Positions 32,617 through 39,824 of a stretch of DNA of 64,000 nt are shown here, in pieces. Every line of letters begins with the position of its first letter. Positions within the stretch are counted from its first letter, which is position 1. The stretch is from assembly GCF_000013385.1 (NCBI RefSeq), contig NC_007760.1, forward strand, positions 2,109,001 to 2,173,000, read 5' to 3'. The translations under genes and the position numbers were made by a program. The notes below the pieces were generated by a model that saw only the letters and a list, made by a program, of their open reading frames with translations, did not search any database and was not told the DNA's origin. The stretch comes from Anaeromyxobacter dehalogenans 2CP-C. GTDB taxonomy: Bacteria; Myxococcota; Myxococcia; Myxococcales; Anaeromyxobacteraceae.

Positions 32617-32966
32617 GAGCGCCTCTTCACGGAGTCGGCGAGCCGGCGGCCGCGCTCCTGCGCAAGGTCGGCGACGGAAGCGGCGGGTCGGGAGCCCGTT
32701 TGCTGACCGCCCAGCACGGCCTCGAGATCGGCCGGCCGGATCTTCCAGCCTTTCGCCCCTTCCACCCGCGACGCCGGGAGGAGGTCCTTCCCGATCCAGG
32801 CGAGGATCGTCTCCTGCTTCACGCCGGCGCGCCGGGCGGCCTCGGCCGTACCGATGAACCCTTCGGGCCGGGGCGCGGCAGCACCGGCCTCCGCGAGAGC
32901 CTCGCGCACGATGCCGCGCACGAACACACGGAGCGCCTCGATCGCCATCCGGTCGGCGTCACCCAT
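32613..32966 (-). CDS. MerR/Xis-like helix-turn-helix protein
   Basis: ATG at 32966 (MGDADRMAIEALR); it overlaps the preceding gene by 8 bases. After a helical N-terminus, residues 34-80 (GFIGTAEAARRAGVKQETILAWIGKDLLPASRVEGAKGWKIRPADLEAVL) are the winged HTH typical of excisionase and helix-turn-helix 17 proteins. The C-terminal tail is basic (RGRRLADSVKRRS). Candidate excisionase or replication accessory factor, 117 residues. Confidence 0.75.
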   Translation of the reverse strand: MGDADRMAIEALRVFVRGIVREALAEAGAAAPRPEGFIGTAEAARRAGVKQETILAWIGKDLLPASRVEGAKGWKIRPADLEAVLGGQQTGSRPAASVADLAQERGRRLADSVKRRS

Positions 32967-33186
32967 GGCGAGCCTCGCGGGTGTTCGTCGGGTCGAAAGC
33001 CGCTCCGTGCTGCGGGTGCCCGGGCGCGACGAGCTCGTCCAGCCCGCCATCCTCGCGGACCTTCACGCGGGTCCCGCTGGCTTCGTCCTCCACGATGACG
33101 CCGGGAATCGCGAGCACGATCCCGGCCATCCAGGGATAGGCGCGACGAGCGCGCAGGTCGATCGCGACGGTGCGAGGGGGCGTCAC
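32959..33186 (-). CDS. Hypothetical protein, 75 aa
   Basis: GTG at 33186 overlaps the RHH gene stop (GTGA). The product is beta-rich (TVAIDLRARRAYPWMAGIVLAIPGVIVEDEASGTRVKV) with a polar tail. No family is recognised. Position between the RHH and HTH genes suggests a role in replication or its control. Confidence 0.5.
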   Translation of the reverse strand: MTPPRTVAIDLRARRAYPWMAGIVLAIPGVIVEDEASGTRVKVREDGGLDELVAPGHPQHGAAFDPTNTREARHG

Positions 33187-33359
33187 GAGCGCTCCCCCTT
33201 CTCCGCGGCATCGAGGAACGACACCAGCGCCTCGCGGACGATCCGGCTCTTCAACCGACCCGTGGCCGCAGCGACGCGGGAGATCCGCTGCATGAGTCGC
33301 GGATCGACCTCGACGTTGAGCTGAATTCTGGTGCGATGCTTCTGGGGAACCGTAGACAT
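33183..33359 (-). CDS. Ribbon-helix-helix protein, 58 aa
   Basis: ATG at 33359 with GAAGGG 8 bases upstream; stop overlaps the next start by GTGA. The sequence is a near-complete RHH fold: the strand RIQLNVEVD, helix A RLMQRISRVAAAT, the turn, and helix B SRIVREALVSFLDAAE. CopG/Arc-type proteins bind as dimers to operator DNA. As first gene of the repA operon it is a likely copy-number or operon repressor. Confidence 0.75.
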   Translation of the reverse strand: MSTVPQKHRTRIQLNVEVDPRLMQRISRVAAATGRLKSRIVREALVSFLDAAEKGERS

Positions 33360-33656
33360 AGCCGTGCCCTTCGAGCGATTTCCCGGGCAGCCAGCTCGCC
33401 AGGGCGTCGAAGGTCAGCTATGTGCGCCGGGGAGGTTCACCGGCGGCGACCCGGGCTCGCTCCCCTGACGGTTGGGGTCGGCGAGCCTCGGCAGGTACTA
33501 CAGCGCTCGTAGACGATCTGGTGCTGGCTCGTTCGAACGCGCTCCACTGCCTTGCCGCATGGTCTACCTAGCACAACCTAGGATGGATTGCAACCGGGCC
33601 CCTGTTGTGCGGGAGACGGGGGCAATCCCCACTCAATCAGGTAGGCAATCCAGCAG
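33360..33656. promoter_or_regulatory. Intergenic control region upstream of the rep operon
   Basis: No gene is seen in these 297 bases. On the minus strand TTGCAA (33588-33593) and TAGGTA (33565-33570) are 17 bases apart, a moderate promoter candidate for the RHH-repA operon. The spacer contains two ACCTAG sequences (33566-33571 and 33576-33581, plus-strand sense) 10 bases apart, one helical turn, forming a partial inverted repeat CCTAG/CTAGG. They are plausible binding sites for the RHH or HTH proteins. Confidence 0.4.
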
Positions 33657-34067
33657 CTACCGCCCGCCGGCCGGAGCGTCCTGCGACGCGCGGACAGGAA
33701 TTCCGTTCACTTCGACAAGCACATCGGCCCCGTCGTCTGCGTCTTCGAAGGAGAAGCGGAGGTTCTTCCCCAGCGCACGAGCGATCTTGTGCAGCGTCTC
33801 CCAGCGCGGCGTCCGCTGATCCAAGCCCTTCTCCATTCGCGCGATGGAGGGCTGGCTTGTCCCGACGATCTCCGCCAGCTGCGCCTGGGTCAGGCCGGCG
33901 TTCTCGCGCATCGACCGCACCGCAATGGCTACGTCGTGGACAAGGCGCCGCTGTTCATAGTGGACACCGAAATCACGCTCGCGGAGCTGGCCAGTGAGAT
34001 ACTCATCGAAGCGGATCCCAGTTCGGCGCATCGCCGGCCCCGTGGTCTTCGTCCTCTTGGTCGGCAT
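33657..34067 (-). CDS. higA: HigA-type antitoxin, XRE family
   Basis: A 136-residue protein. The first 40 residues are basic with a conserved-looking RTGIRFDEYLTGQLRE. Residues 48-105 are an XRE HTH: VHDVAIAVRSMRENAGLTQAQLAEIVGTSQPSIARMEKGLDQRTPRWETLHKIARALG. The C-terminus folds into beta strands (LRFSFED, VLVEVNGIPV). It follows the toxin gene by 13 bases, the reversed order typical of higBA. Confidence 0.85.
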   Translation of the reverse strand: MPTKRTKTTGPAMRRTGIRFDEYLTGQLRERDFGVHYEQRRLVHDVAIAVRSMRENAGLTQAQLAEIVGTSQPSIARMEKGLDQRTPRWETLHKIARALGKNLRFSFEDADDGADVLVEVNGIPVRASQDAPAGGR

Positions 34068-34080
34068 CGTGCGGCCTCCT

Positions 34081-34395
34081 CTACAGCTTCTGCATGCGCT
34101 TCCGCGCCACTTCGATCCCGGCGTGCTGATCTTGCTTCTTGCAGACGTGGAGGATCCAGATCACCCGGTACTTGAAGCAGTAGAACGTGCGGAAGTTGCC
34201 GGTCCGGATCTCAGACATGCCCCGGTTGCCTCCGCCCTTGATCGTCCTCGTCGAAATCGGCGCGTGAATGCCGTAGTCGCGGAGTGCGGCGATGTCCCCA
34301 ACGATGTAGGCACGATCCTTCGGCGGCAGCCCGTCGAGGAAGTCTCGGGGCTGGCTGTTGCCTGCGTCGGTCTCGAAGAACCGCACCTCAAGCAT
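34081..34395 (-). CDS. higB: HigB/RelE-type toxin
   Basis: A 104-residue protein of the phage-derived Gp49-like/HigB family (PF05973): EVRFFETDAGNSQPRDFL, then the conserved IKGGGNRGMSEIRTGNFRTFYCFKYRVIWILHVCKKQDQ with catalytic Arg/Lys positions. These toxins cleave mRNA at the ribosome. The ATG at 34395 is only 5 bases after a strong -10, so the transcript is essentially leaderless. First gene of the toxin-antitoxin operon. Confidence 0.85.
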   Translation of the reverse strand: MLEVRFFETDAGNSQPRDFLDGLPPKDRAYIVGDIAALRDYGIHAPISTRTIKGGGNRGMSEIRTGNFRTFYCFKYRVIWILHVCKKQDQHAGIEVARKRMQKL

Positions 34396-34400
34396 GCGCC

Positions 34401-34429
34401 CTTATATCCAGCCGGATATCATGCGTCAA
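34401..34429 (-). promoter_or_regulatory. higBA promoter with built-in operator
   Basis: On the minus strand TTGACG (34424-34429), a 17-base spacer and TATAAG (34401-34406) make a strong sigma-70 promoter. The spacer and -10 hold the inverted repeat ATATCC-AGCC-GGATAT (34404-34419), an ideal operator for the HigA antitoxin. Transcription would start at or next to the higB ATG. Confidence 0.7.
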
Positions 34430-34447
34430 GGATGGACGCATATCGGC

Positions 34448-34746
34448 TCACGCACCGTGGGCGTCGGTGGCCACGATGTGCAGCACGCCGCCAGCGTCCT
34501 TGACGGCCCGGAGCGCCGCCTCGAGCAGGCGCCGGGCCTCGCCACGATCGCCCCTCGCGACCGCGGCCGCGGCGAGCTGGCCGGCGGCCACGATGAAGTC
34601 CGGGAGCGGGTCCGGGAGTGTCGCCACGCCCCCCCGTTCACCGGCGGACGCGGGTGTCGGGCCCCCTGCTAAACGGGGCGAAACCGGCGGCGCGGCCCCG
34701 GAATCCCCGGCGTTGAGCCACGCATTCGATTCCCTTGCTCTGCCGC
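34448..34746 (-). pseudogene. Stranded 3' end of the integrase gene (attP-side C-terminal tail)
   Basis: Reading the minus strand from the core repeat, the frame that encodes ARESN in the integrase continues as AWLNAGDSGAAPP and ends DFIVAAGQLAAAAVARGD...LLEAALRAVKDAGGVLHIVATDAHGA before TGA at 34448. There is no start codon at its beginning. Composition is that of a genuine protein, with a helical C-terminus. In the excised circle, attP would join this tail to the integrase N-terminal part in frame, adding about 91 residues in place of the 12 tRNA-encoded ones. So this is an inactive fragment only while the element is integrated. Confidence 0.75.
34725..34746 (+). repeat. Attachment core, distal side (attR)
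   Basis: Perfect 22-base copy of 21928-21949, marking the right end of the element. The sequence beyond (from 34747) is chromosomal and runs into the cytochrome gene stop 23 bases later. Confidence 0.92.
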
Positions 34747-34768
34747 CATTCGCCCGCGGTGCGCCGCG

Positions 34769-35788
34769 TCAGCGCGCGAACTGCTCCAGCCGGAACCCCG
34801 ACATCAGGCCGAAGGCGAACATGGTCCCGCCCTCGCGCTCACCGAGGTCGTTGCGGCGTCGCACCAGGTCGGACACGCCGGAGAAGGAGAAGGTGAGCGT
34901 GTCGAGCCAGGAGACGGGGCGCCGCCACGCCAGGCCCACCCGCGCGCCCAGGGCGGGCATGAGCACGACCGTGCTCCCGGCCGCGTCCACGCCGCCGATG
35001 CCGACGAGCTGGAGCGAGACGCGCTCGTGCACCGGGAGCTCGGCGCCGCCGCCCACCATGAACAGGACGCGGCCCTGGTCCCGCCCGCCCACCCAGTCCA
35101 GGCTGTGCGTGAGGAGCGCCCGGTCGTAGTGCGAGGTGAGCCGGACGGAGGGGCCGGCGACGAGGTCCTGACCCGTGCCGCCGAGCACGGAGAGGCCGGC
35201 CTCGAGCGTGCGCACGAACGGCGCCAGCGCCGGCCCGGGCTCCACCTCGCCCGCGTCGCCGTGCGGCAGCGACGGCACCGCCGCGGCGCCCCTGACCGCA
35301 GCGACGCCGGTCGCGGCGCCGGCGGAGGGCCCCGCCGACATGACCGGCCGCGCCTCGCCGGCCCGGATCACCGCCCCGGCAGCGGGCGCAGGGGCGGCCT
35401 CGGCCACCGCCGGCGCCTCCTTCGGCGGCACCACGTGGCAGCCACGGCAGTCGGTCGGCCCCTTCGCGAGCTGCACGTGGCAGCTGCGGCAGGTGTCGTG
35501 GGCTTGCCTCGGCGTGAACTCGATCTTCGTGACCGCGCCGTTCCCGTGGCAGGACTTGCAGGAGATCTTCCGCGCGAGGTGCGCGGCGTGGTCGAGCGTG
35601 ACCGTGCCGTAGGTCTTGGTGGTGCGGACGACCTTCGACGGCGGCGGCGGGAGCGCCGTCATCACCACGCCGCCGGCGGCCTCCGGGACCGAGGCCACCC
35701 GCGCGCTCTGCGGGGAAGGCTGGGGCGTCGCGGCGAGCGCCAGCGCCAGGAACGCTGCGAAGGGCGCCACGGGCATGGCGCGCAACAT
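34769..35788 (-). CDS. Triheme cytochrome fused to a barrel-like domain
   Basis: A 339-residue exported protein; ATG at 35788 (35776 is an alternative), signal peptide to about residue 24. Residues 60-115 hold three CxxCH sites (CKSCH, CRSCH, CRGCH) with flanking His (DHAAHLARKISCKSCH, PRQAHDTC) that give bis-His ligation as in cytochrome c7. After an Ala/Pro linker, residues 180-339 show alternating beta strands ending in FRLEQFAR, with a C-terminal aromatic-containing strand typical of outer-membrane barrels. A periplasmic electron carrier tethered to an outer-membrane barrel is the likely architecture, suited to extracellular electron transfer. Confidence 0.75.
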   Translation of the reverse strand: MLRAMPVAPFAAFLALALAATPQPSPQSARVASVPEAAGGVVMTALPPPPSKVVRTTKTYGTVTLDHAAHLARKISCKSCHGNGAVTKIEFTPRQAHDTCRSCHVQLAKGPTDCRGCHVVPPKEAPAVAEAAPAPAAGAVIRAGEARPVMSAGPSAGAATGVAAVRGAAAVPSLPHGDAGEVEPGPALAPFVRTLEAGLSVLGGTGQDLVAGPSVRLTSHYDRALLTHSLDWVGGRDQGRVLFMVGGGAELPVHERVSLQLVGIGGVDAAGSTVVLMPALGARVGLAWRRPVSWLDTLTFSFSGVSDLVRRRNDLGEREGGTMFAFGLMSGFRLEQFAR

Positions 35789-35907
35789 ACCCGAGGTGCG
35801 GCGCGCTCCGACAGCCCCGCCACCAAGGCACGGAGGCGTGCCGCGCAAAGGTTTCGCGCGCCCTGCGCTGGATCAAGCGGCCGCCGGAGGACCGGCGCGC
35901 CCGCGCC

Positions 35908-36549
35908 TCACCGCGCGGCGAACGCGGGGCAGGTCACCCCGGTGCCGCCGATCCCGCAGTAGCCCTCCGGGTTCTTGGCCAGGTACTGCTGGTGATACTC
36001 CTCGGCATAGTAGAACGGCGGCGCGTCGCGGAGCTCGGTGGTGATCGCCCCGCCGCCGCGCGCCGCGAGCGCGGCCCGGTACGCCTCGCGCGACGCCTCC
36101 GCCAGCCGCCGCTGCGCCTCGCCGTGCGTGTAGACCGCCGAGCGGTACTGCGTGCCGACGTCGTTCCCCTGCCGCATGCCCTGCGTCGGGTCGTGCGACT
36201 CCCAGAACACCTTCAGGAGATCGGCGTACGAGATCTTGGCCGGGTCGAACACCACGCGCACGACCTCCGCGTGCCCGGTGCGGCCGGTGCAGACCTCGCG
36301 GTACGTCGGGTTGGGCGTCACGCCGCCCGCGTAGCCGACCGCGGTCGCGTACACGCCCGGCAGCTTCCAGAACACCCGCTCGGCGCCCCAGAAGCAGCCG
36401 AGGCCGAAGTCGGCGAACTCCAGGCCCTCGGGGAACGGGGGGACGATCCGGTTCCCGCTGACGAAGTGCTGCTCGGGGACGGGCATCGGCTCGGCGCGGC
36501 CGGGGAGCGCCTCGCCGGCCGCCGGAAGGCTGGGCTTCTTGGCGAACAT
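35908..36549 (-). CDS. msrA: Peptide methionine (S)-S-oxide reductase
   Basis: A 213-residue enzyme with the MsrA active site [11 protein letters not shown] (catalytic Cys 52) and conserved [31 protein letters not shown] and [14 protein letters not shown]. The last Cys residues near the C-terminus likely recycle the active Cys. No signal peptide: the N-terminal 40 residues are a polar extension, so the enzyme is probably cytoplasmic. Stands alone on the minus strand. Confidence 0.95.
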   Translation of the reverse strand: MFAKKPSLPAAGEALPGRAEPMPVPEQHFVSGNRIVPPFPEGLEFADFGLGCFWGAERVFWKLPGVYATAVGYAGGVTPNPTYREVCTGRTGHAEVVRVVFDPAKISYADLLKVFWESHDPTQGMRQGNDVGTQYRSAVYTHGEAQRRLAEASREAYRAALAARGGGAITTELRDAPPFYYAEEYHQQYLAKNPEGYCGIGGTGVTCPAFAAR

Positions 36550-36675
36550 GCGAGGGATCTAACGGGCGCGCCACGACCGGCGCCACCCGCCCGAGGGCAC
36601 CCCACGTGACGCTTTCCCGCCGGCGAGGCGAGGCCGTCAATGACGCCCGCAGCCCCCCTGAACCAGGAGACGGAC

Positions 36676-36951
36676 ATGAAGCGCCTCGCACTCGCCGCCC
36701 TGCTCGCCGGCCTCGCCGCGCCGGCGCTCGGCGCCACGAAGACGTACCAGGTCACCGGCCCGGTGGTGGAGGTCGGCGACGAGAGCATCACCGTGCAGAA
36801 GGGCAAGGAGAAGTGGGAGATCGCCAGGGCCGCGGACACCAAGCTCGCCGGCGAGGTGAAGAAGGGCGACAAGGTGACGGTCGAGTACCGCATGACCGCC
36901 ACGAGCATCGAGGTGAAGCCCGCCGGCAAGGCGGCGGCGAAGGCGAAGTAG
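36676..36951 (+). CDS. Small periplasmic protein, 91 aa
   Basis: ATG at 36676 with AGGAG 7 bases upstream. A signal peptide (MKRLALAALLAGLAAPALGA) precedes a 70-residue beta-rich domain (YQVTGPVVEVGDESITVQKGKEKWEIARA, KKGDKVTVEYRMTATSIEVKP) that resembles a small OB-like or DUF5666-like barrel. The tail is Lys/Ala-rich. Function unknown. Confidence 0.75.
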   Translation: MKRLALAALLAGLAAPALGATKTYQVTGPVVEVGDESITVQKGKEKWEIARAADTKLAGEVKKGDKVTVEYRMTATSIEVKPAGKAAAKAK

Positions 36952-36960
36952 CCCGCGCGC

Positions 36961-36986
36961 GCTCCCGGGCCCCGCGGCCCGGGAGC
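36961..36986. terminator. Bidirectional hairpin terminator candidate
   Basis: GCTCCCGGGCC (36961-36971) and GGCCCGGGAGC (36976-36986) form a perfect 11-bp stem with loop CCGC. It sits between the convergent periplasmic-protein and dodecin genes. No U-tract is present on either side, so it would act as a structural block or with Rho. Confidence 0.55.
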
Positions 36987-37002
36987 GCCGCCGCGTCCCG
37001 CC

Positions 37003-37206
37003 TCACTCCAGCTTGAAGCCGATGCGCAGCGTCACCTGGAACTCGGCGACCTTGCCGTCCTTGATGGCGCCGCGCTGCTCGGCCACCTCGAACCAGCTCA
37101 TGTGCCGCACCGTCCGGCCCGCCTCCTCGATCGCGGCCCGGGTCGCCTCCGCGAAGCTCACCGGGGACGTCCCGACCACGTCGATCTTCTTGTAGACGCC
37201 GCTCAT
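37003..37206 (-). CDS. Dodecin family flavin-binding protein
   Basis: A 67-residue protein matching dodecin: VYKKIDVVGTSPVSFAEATRAAIEEAGRTVRHMSWFEVAEQRGAIKDGKVAEFQVTLRIGFKLE. The conserved Trp that stacks on flavin is in MSWFEV. Dodecins form hollow dodecamers that store FMN/riboflavin or CoA. Monocistronic. Confidence 0.93.
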   Translation of the reverse strand: MSGVYKKIDVVGTSPVSFAEATRAAIEEAGRTVRHMSWFEVAEQRGAIKDGKVAEFQVTLRIGFKLE

Positions 37207-37303
37207 CTCGGCTCCTCTCCCCGGCCGCGCGCCGGGTTGGTTGACGGTCGGTCACCATGATGCGCCGCCGCCTCGAGGTCCGCAGACGCCCTGGTGGGTC
37301 CGT

Positions 37304-37732
37304 TCACCCGCGGCGGAGGCCCGGCGCCGGGGCGCCCGCGGCGCGGCGCGCCCGCCAGCGCTCCAGCGCCGCGTCCACGTCGAGCGGCGCGAGCGTGGTG
37401 GGCGGGCCTGCCACCGCGGTCCGGTTGATGCGGCGGATGCGCGCGTTCAGCGCCTCGAGCCGCTCGCGGACCACCCGCTCGTCGTCGAGCCGCTCGGTCC
37501 CGGCCAGCACCGCCTCGGCCTCGTGGCGGATCGCGATCGCGTCGGGCAGCGAGGAGAGCCCCTCGCGCTTCAGCTTCTCCTTGATCCACCAGGCCTCGGG
37601 CAGCTCGCCGCCGGTGAGCGGCAGCGGCTTGCCGGCGCCGGAGAGGCGCTCGAACGCGCCCTCCTCCTGCGCCTCGCGGATGAGGCGCTCCACGAAGGTC
37701 TCGTGGCCCTCGCCCTGCCTGCGCCGCGCCAC
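37304..37732 (-). CDS. DUF1992 (DnaJ-C28-like) protein
   Basis: GTG at 37732 gives 142 residues. FVERLIREAQEEGAFERLSGAGKPLPLTGGELPEAWWIKEKLKREGLSSLPDAIAIRHE is the DUF1992 signature, as in the conserved region of DNAJC28. No J domain is present. Arg/Glu-rich helices make up the rest. Role unknown. Lies downstream of speA on the same strand, 38 bases away. Confidence 0.85.
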   Translation of the reverse strand: MARRRQGEGHETFVERLIREAQEEGAFERLSGAGKPLPLTGGELPEAWWIKEKLKREGLSSLPDAIAIRHEAEAVLAGTERLDDERVVRERLEALNARIRRINRTAVAGPPTTLAPLDVDAALERWRARRAAGAPAPGLRRG

Positions 37733-37770
37733 GCCGGATCCATGGCGCCGCGGGCGCGCGGGCGCAAGCG

Positions 37771-39735
37771 CTACACGCCGCCCAGGTACGTGTAGCCCTT
37801 CATCACCGCCTCGTAGAAGTCCTGCAGGCCCACGCCCTCCTTCGGCCGGATGGCGCCCTCCTTCACCTTCTGGTCGAGCGCGGCCTTCACGCGGCGGAAC
37901 AGGTCGGCGGGCTCGTACTGCACGCGCGAGAGCACCTTCTCGATGGTGTCCCCGGGGATGACCTCCTCGATGTAGAAGTCCTCCGGGTCCTCGTCGTCCA
38001 CGAACACGTGGATCTCGTTCACCCGGCCGAACAGGTTGTGCATGTCGCCCATGATGTCCTGGTAGGCGCCGGTCATGAACATGCCGAGGTAGTACGGCTC
38101 GCCGGGGCGGAGCGCGTGGAGCGAGAGCGTCTCGTCCACCCCCTCCCCCTCGATGAAGCGGTCGATCTTCCCGTCGGAGTCGCAGGTGATGTCCACGATG
38201 GTCGTGTCGCGGGTGGGCGCCTCGCCCATGCGGTGCAGCGGCACGATCGGGAAGAGCTGGTCGAAGGCCCAGTGATCCGGCGCGCTCTGGAAGAGCGAGA
38301 AGTTCGCCATGTACTGGTCGGCGATCTTGTCGCCGAGGTCGCGGGTCTCGCGGGGCGGGCGCTTCTTGCCGCGGTTCAGCTCGGCGATCCCCCGCACCAG
38401 CTTCCAGAACAGGCTCTCCACCACCGCGCGCTCCTCCAGCCCGAGGATGCCGAGCTTGAACATCTGGAGCGCCTCCTCCTTCTTGGCGGCGGCGTCGTGG
38501 TAGGTCTCGGCGCGGTTGCGCGGGGTGAGCGAGGTGACGATCTCGCGCATCTCGCGGACCACCTTGGCCTCGTTCGGCTCGGGCTCGGAGGCCTTGGCGA
38601 TCTCCTCCGCCGAGCCGATCTCGATGTGCCCGAACACCGGGATGATGATGCAGGAGTGGTGCGCGGTGACGGCGCGGCCCGACTCCGAGACCAGGTGCGG
38701 CTCGGGCACGCCCTCGTTCATGCAGACGCGCTGCACGTTGTAGACGACGTCGCCCACGTACTCGTCCATCGAGTAGTTCACCGAGGAGGCGAAGTCGTTG
38801 GTGCGGGTGCCCACGTAGTCCACGCCCAGGCCGCCGCCCACGTCGAAGTACTCGATGGGCAGCCCCATCTTCCGCAGCTTGGCGTAGACGCGGGCGCCCT
38901 CGTTCACGGCGTCCTTCACCACCCGGATCTCGGTGAGCTGCGAGCCGACGTGGAAGTGGAGGAGCTTCGCGCAGTGCTCCTTGCCGGCCTCCTTCAGGAT
39001 CCGCACCGCCTGGATCAGCTCCGGGACGGTGAGGCCAAACTTGGCGAAGTCGCCGGAGGAGCCCTCCCACTTCCCGGTGCCGCGGGTGGTGAGCTTGGAG
39101 CGGAGCCCGACCATCGGGTCCACGCCCATCTCCTCGCCCAGCCGCAGGAGCTGCGGCAGCTCGGAGAGCTTCTCGATCACCACGATGACCTTGCGGCCGA
39201 GCTTTCGCCCGAGCAGCGCCAGCCGCAGGTACTCCTCGTCCTTGTAGCCGTTGCAGATGGTGAGCGCCTCGGGGTCGGCGTTCATCCCGAGCACCACCAG
39301 CAGCTCGCCCTTCGAGCCGGCCTCCAGGCCGTAGTGGTACGGCGCGCCGGCATCGACGATCTCGTCGACCACCTCGCGCATCTGGTTCACCTTGATCGGG
39401 TAGACGCCGAAGTAGCTCGCGCCGTAGCCCATCTCGGCGACGGCCTTCCCGAACGCCTCGTTGATCTGCTTCACCCGGGCGCGCAGCACGTCCTGGAACC
39501 GGACCACGCACGGGAAGCCGATGTTGCGCTCGCGGATGTCCTCGACGACGTCCATGAGGTCGATGGTCGGGCCCGGCTGGCCCATGGGGTGGACGGCGAC
39601 GTGCCCCTTCTCGTTGATCGAGAAGAAGCCCGCGCCCCAGCCGCTCACGTTGTAGTACTGCGCCGCGCGCTCGATGGACCAGTCCGCGGCCGCCATCGCC
39701 GTCGTCGCGTCGCTCCGCTGCTCGGGGATGCTCAT
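37771..39735 (-). CDS. speA: Biosynthetic arginine decarboxylase
   Basis: A 654-residue PLP enzyme of the SpeA type (alanine racemase-fold). The PLP lysine is in VYPIKVNQ (Lys 115), the glycine-rich phosphate site is VGGGLGVDYVGT, and YFDVGGG, HSCIIIPVF and the C-terminal DITCDSDGKIDRF with catalytic Cys in TCDSDG are present. It converts arginine to agmatine for polyamine synthesis in the cytoplasm. Length matches the family. Confidence 0.96.
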   Translation of the reverse strand: MSIPEQRSDATTAMAAADWSIERAAQYYNVSGWGAGFFSINEKGHVAVHPMGQPGPTIDLMDVVEDIRERNIGFPCVVRFQDVLRARVKQINEAFGKAVAEMGYGASYFGVYPIKVNQMREVVDEIVDAGAPYHYGLEAGSKGELLVVLGMNADPEALTICNGYKDEEYLRLALLGRKLGRKVIVVIEKLSELPQLLRLGEEMGVDPMVGLRSKLTTRGTGKWEGSSGDFAKFGLTVPELIQAVRILKEAGKEHCAKLLHFHVGSQLTEIRVVKDAVNEGARVYAKLRKMGLPIEYFDVGGGLGVDYVGTRTNDFASSVNYSMDEYVGDVVYNVQRVCMNEGVPEPHLVSESGRAVTAHHSCIIIPVFGHIEIGSAEEIAKASEPEPNEAKVVREMREIVTSLTPRNRAETYHDAAAKKEEALQMFKLGILGLEERAVVESLFWKLVRGIAELNRGKKRPPRETRDLGDKIADQYMANFSLFQSAPDHWAFDQLFPIVPLHRMGEAPTRDTTIVDITCDSDGKIDRFIEGEGVDETLSLHALRPGEPYYLGMFMTGAYQDIMGDMHNLFGRVNEIHVFVDDEDPEDFYIEEVIPGDTIEKVLSRVQYEPADLFRRVKAALDQKVKEGAIRPKEGVGLQDFYEAVMKGYTYLGGV

Positions 39736-39824
39736 GTCGCCGCTGATCTACGACACCACGGCCGAGAAATGAAGCGTCGCGCCCGTCGACTTCGCGGGCG
39801 CCGTCCGCTAAGGAACGATCCCCG

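Larger units (their letters stand above)
21928..34746. mobile_element. Integrative element of about 12.8 kb in selC
   Basis: The element begins in the tRNA-Sec 3' end and closes at a perfect 22-bp copy of that sequence at 34725-34746; the core-to-core distance is 12,797 bases. The integrase lies next to the tRNA, the usual arrangement. All recognisable genes are on the minus strand. It carries integrase, RepA-like ATPase with iteron-like repeats, RHH and HTH regulators, HigB/HigA, and a set of small or exported proteins. I find no terminase, portal, capsid, tail tape-measure, relaxase or type IV secretion genes. It could be a phage satellite, a remnant prophage or a plasmid-like element. Confidence 0.88.

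Noticed and set aside
21928-34746. Idea that the selC element is a filamentous (inovirus-like) prophage
   Set aside because: No Zot-type ATPase, rolling-circle Rep or short hydrophobic major coat protein with signal peptide is visible, and the ATPase is RepA-like.
34448-34746. Orphan frame at the right end as an independent gene
   Set aside because: It has no start codon before the conserved part and its beginning is the att core in the integrase phase, so it is best read as a displaced integrase tail.
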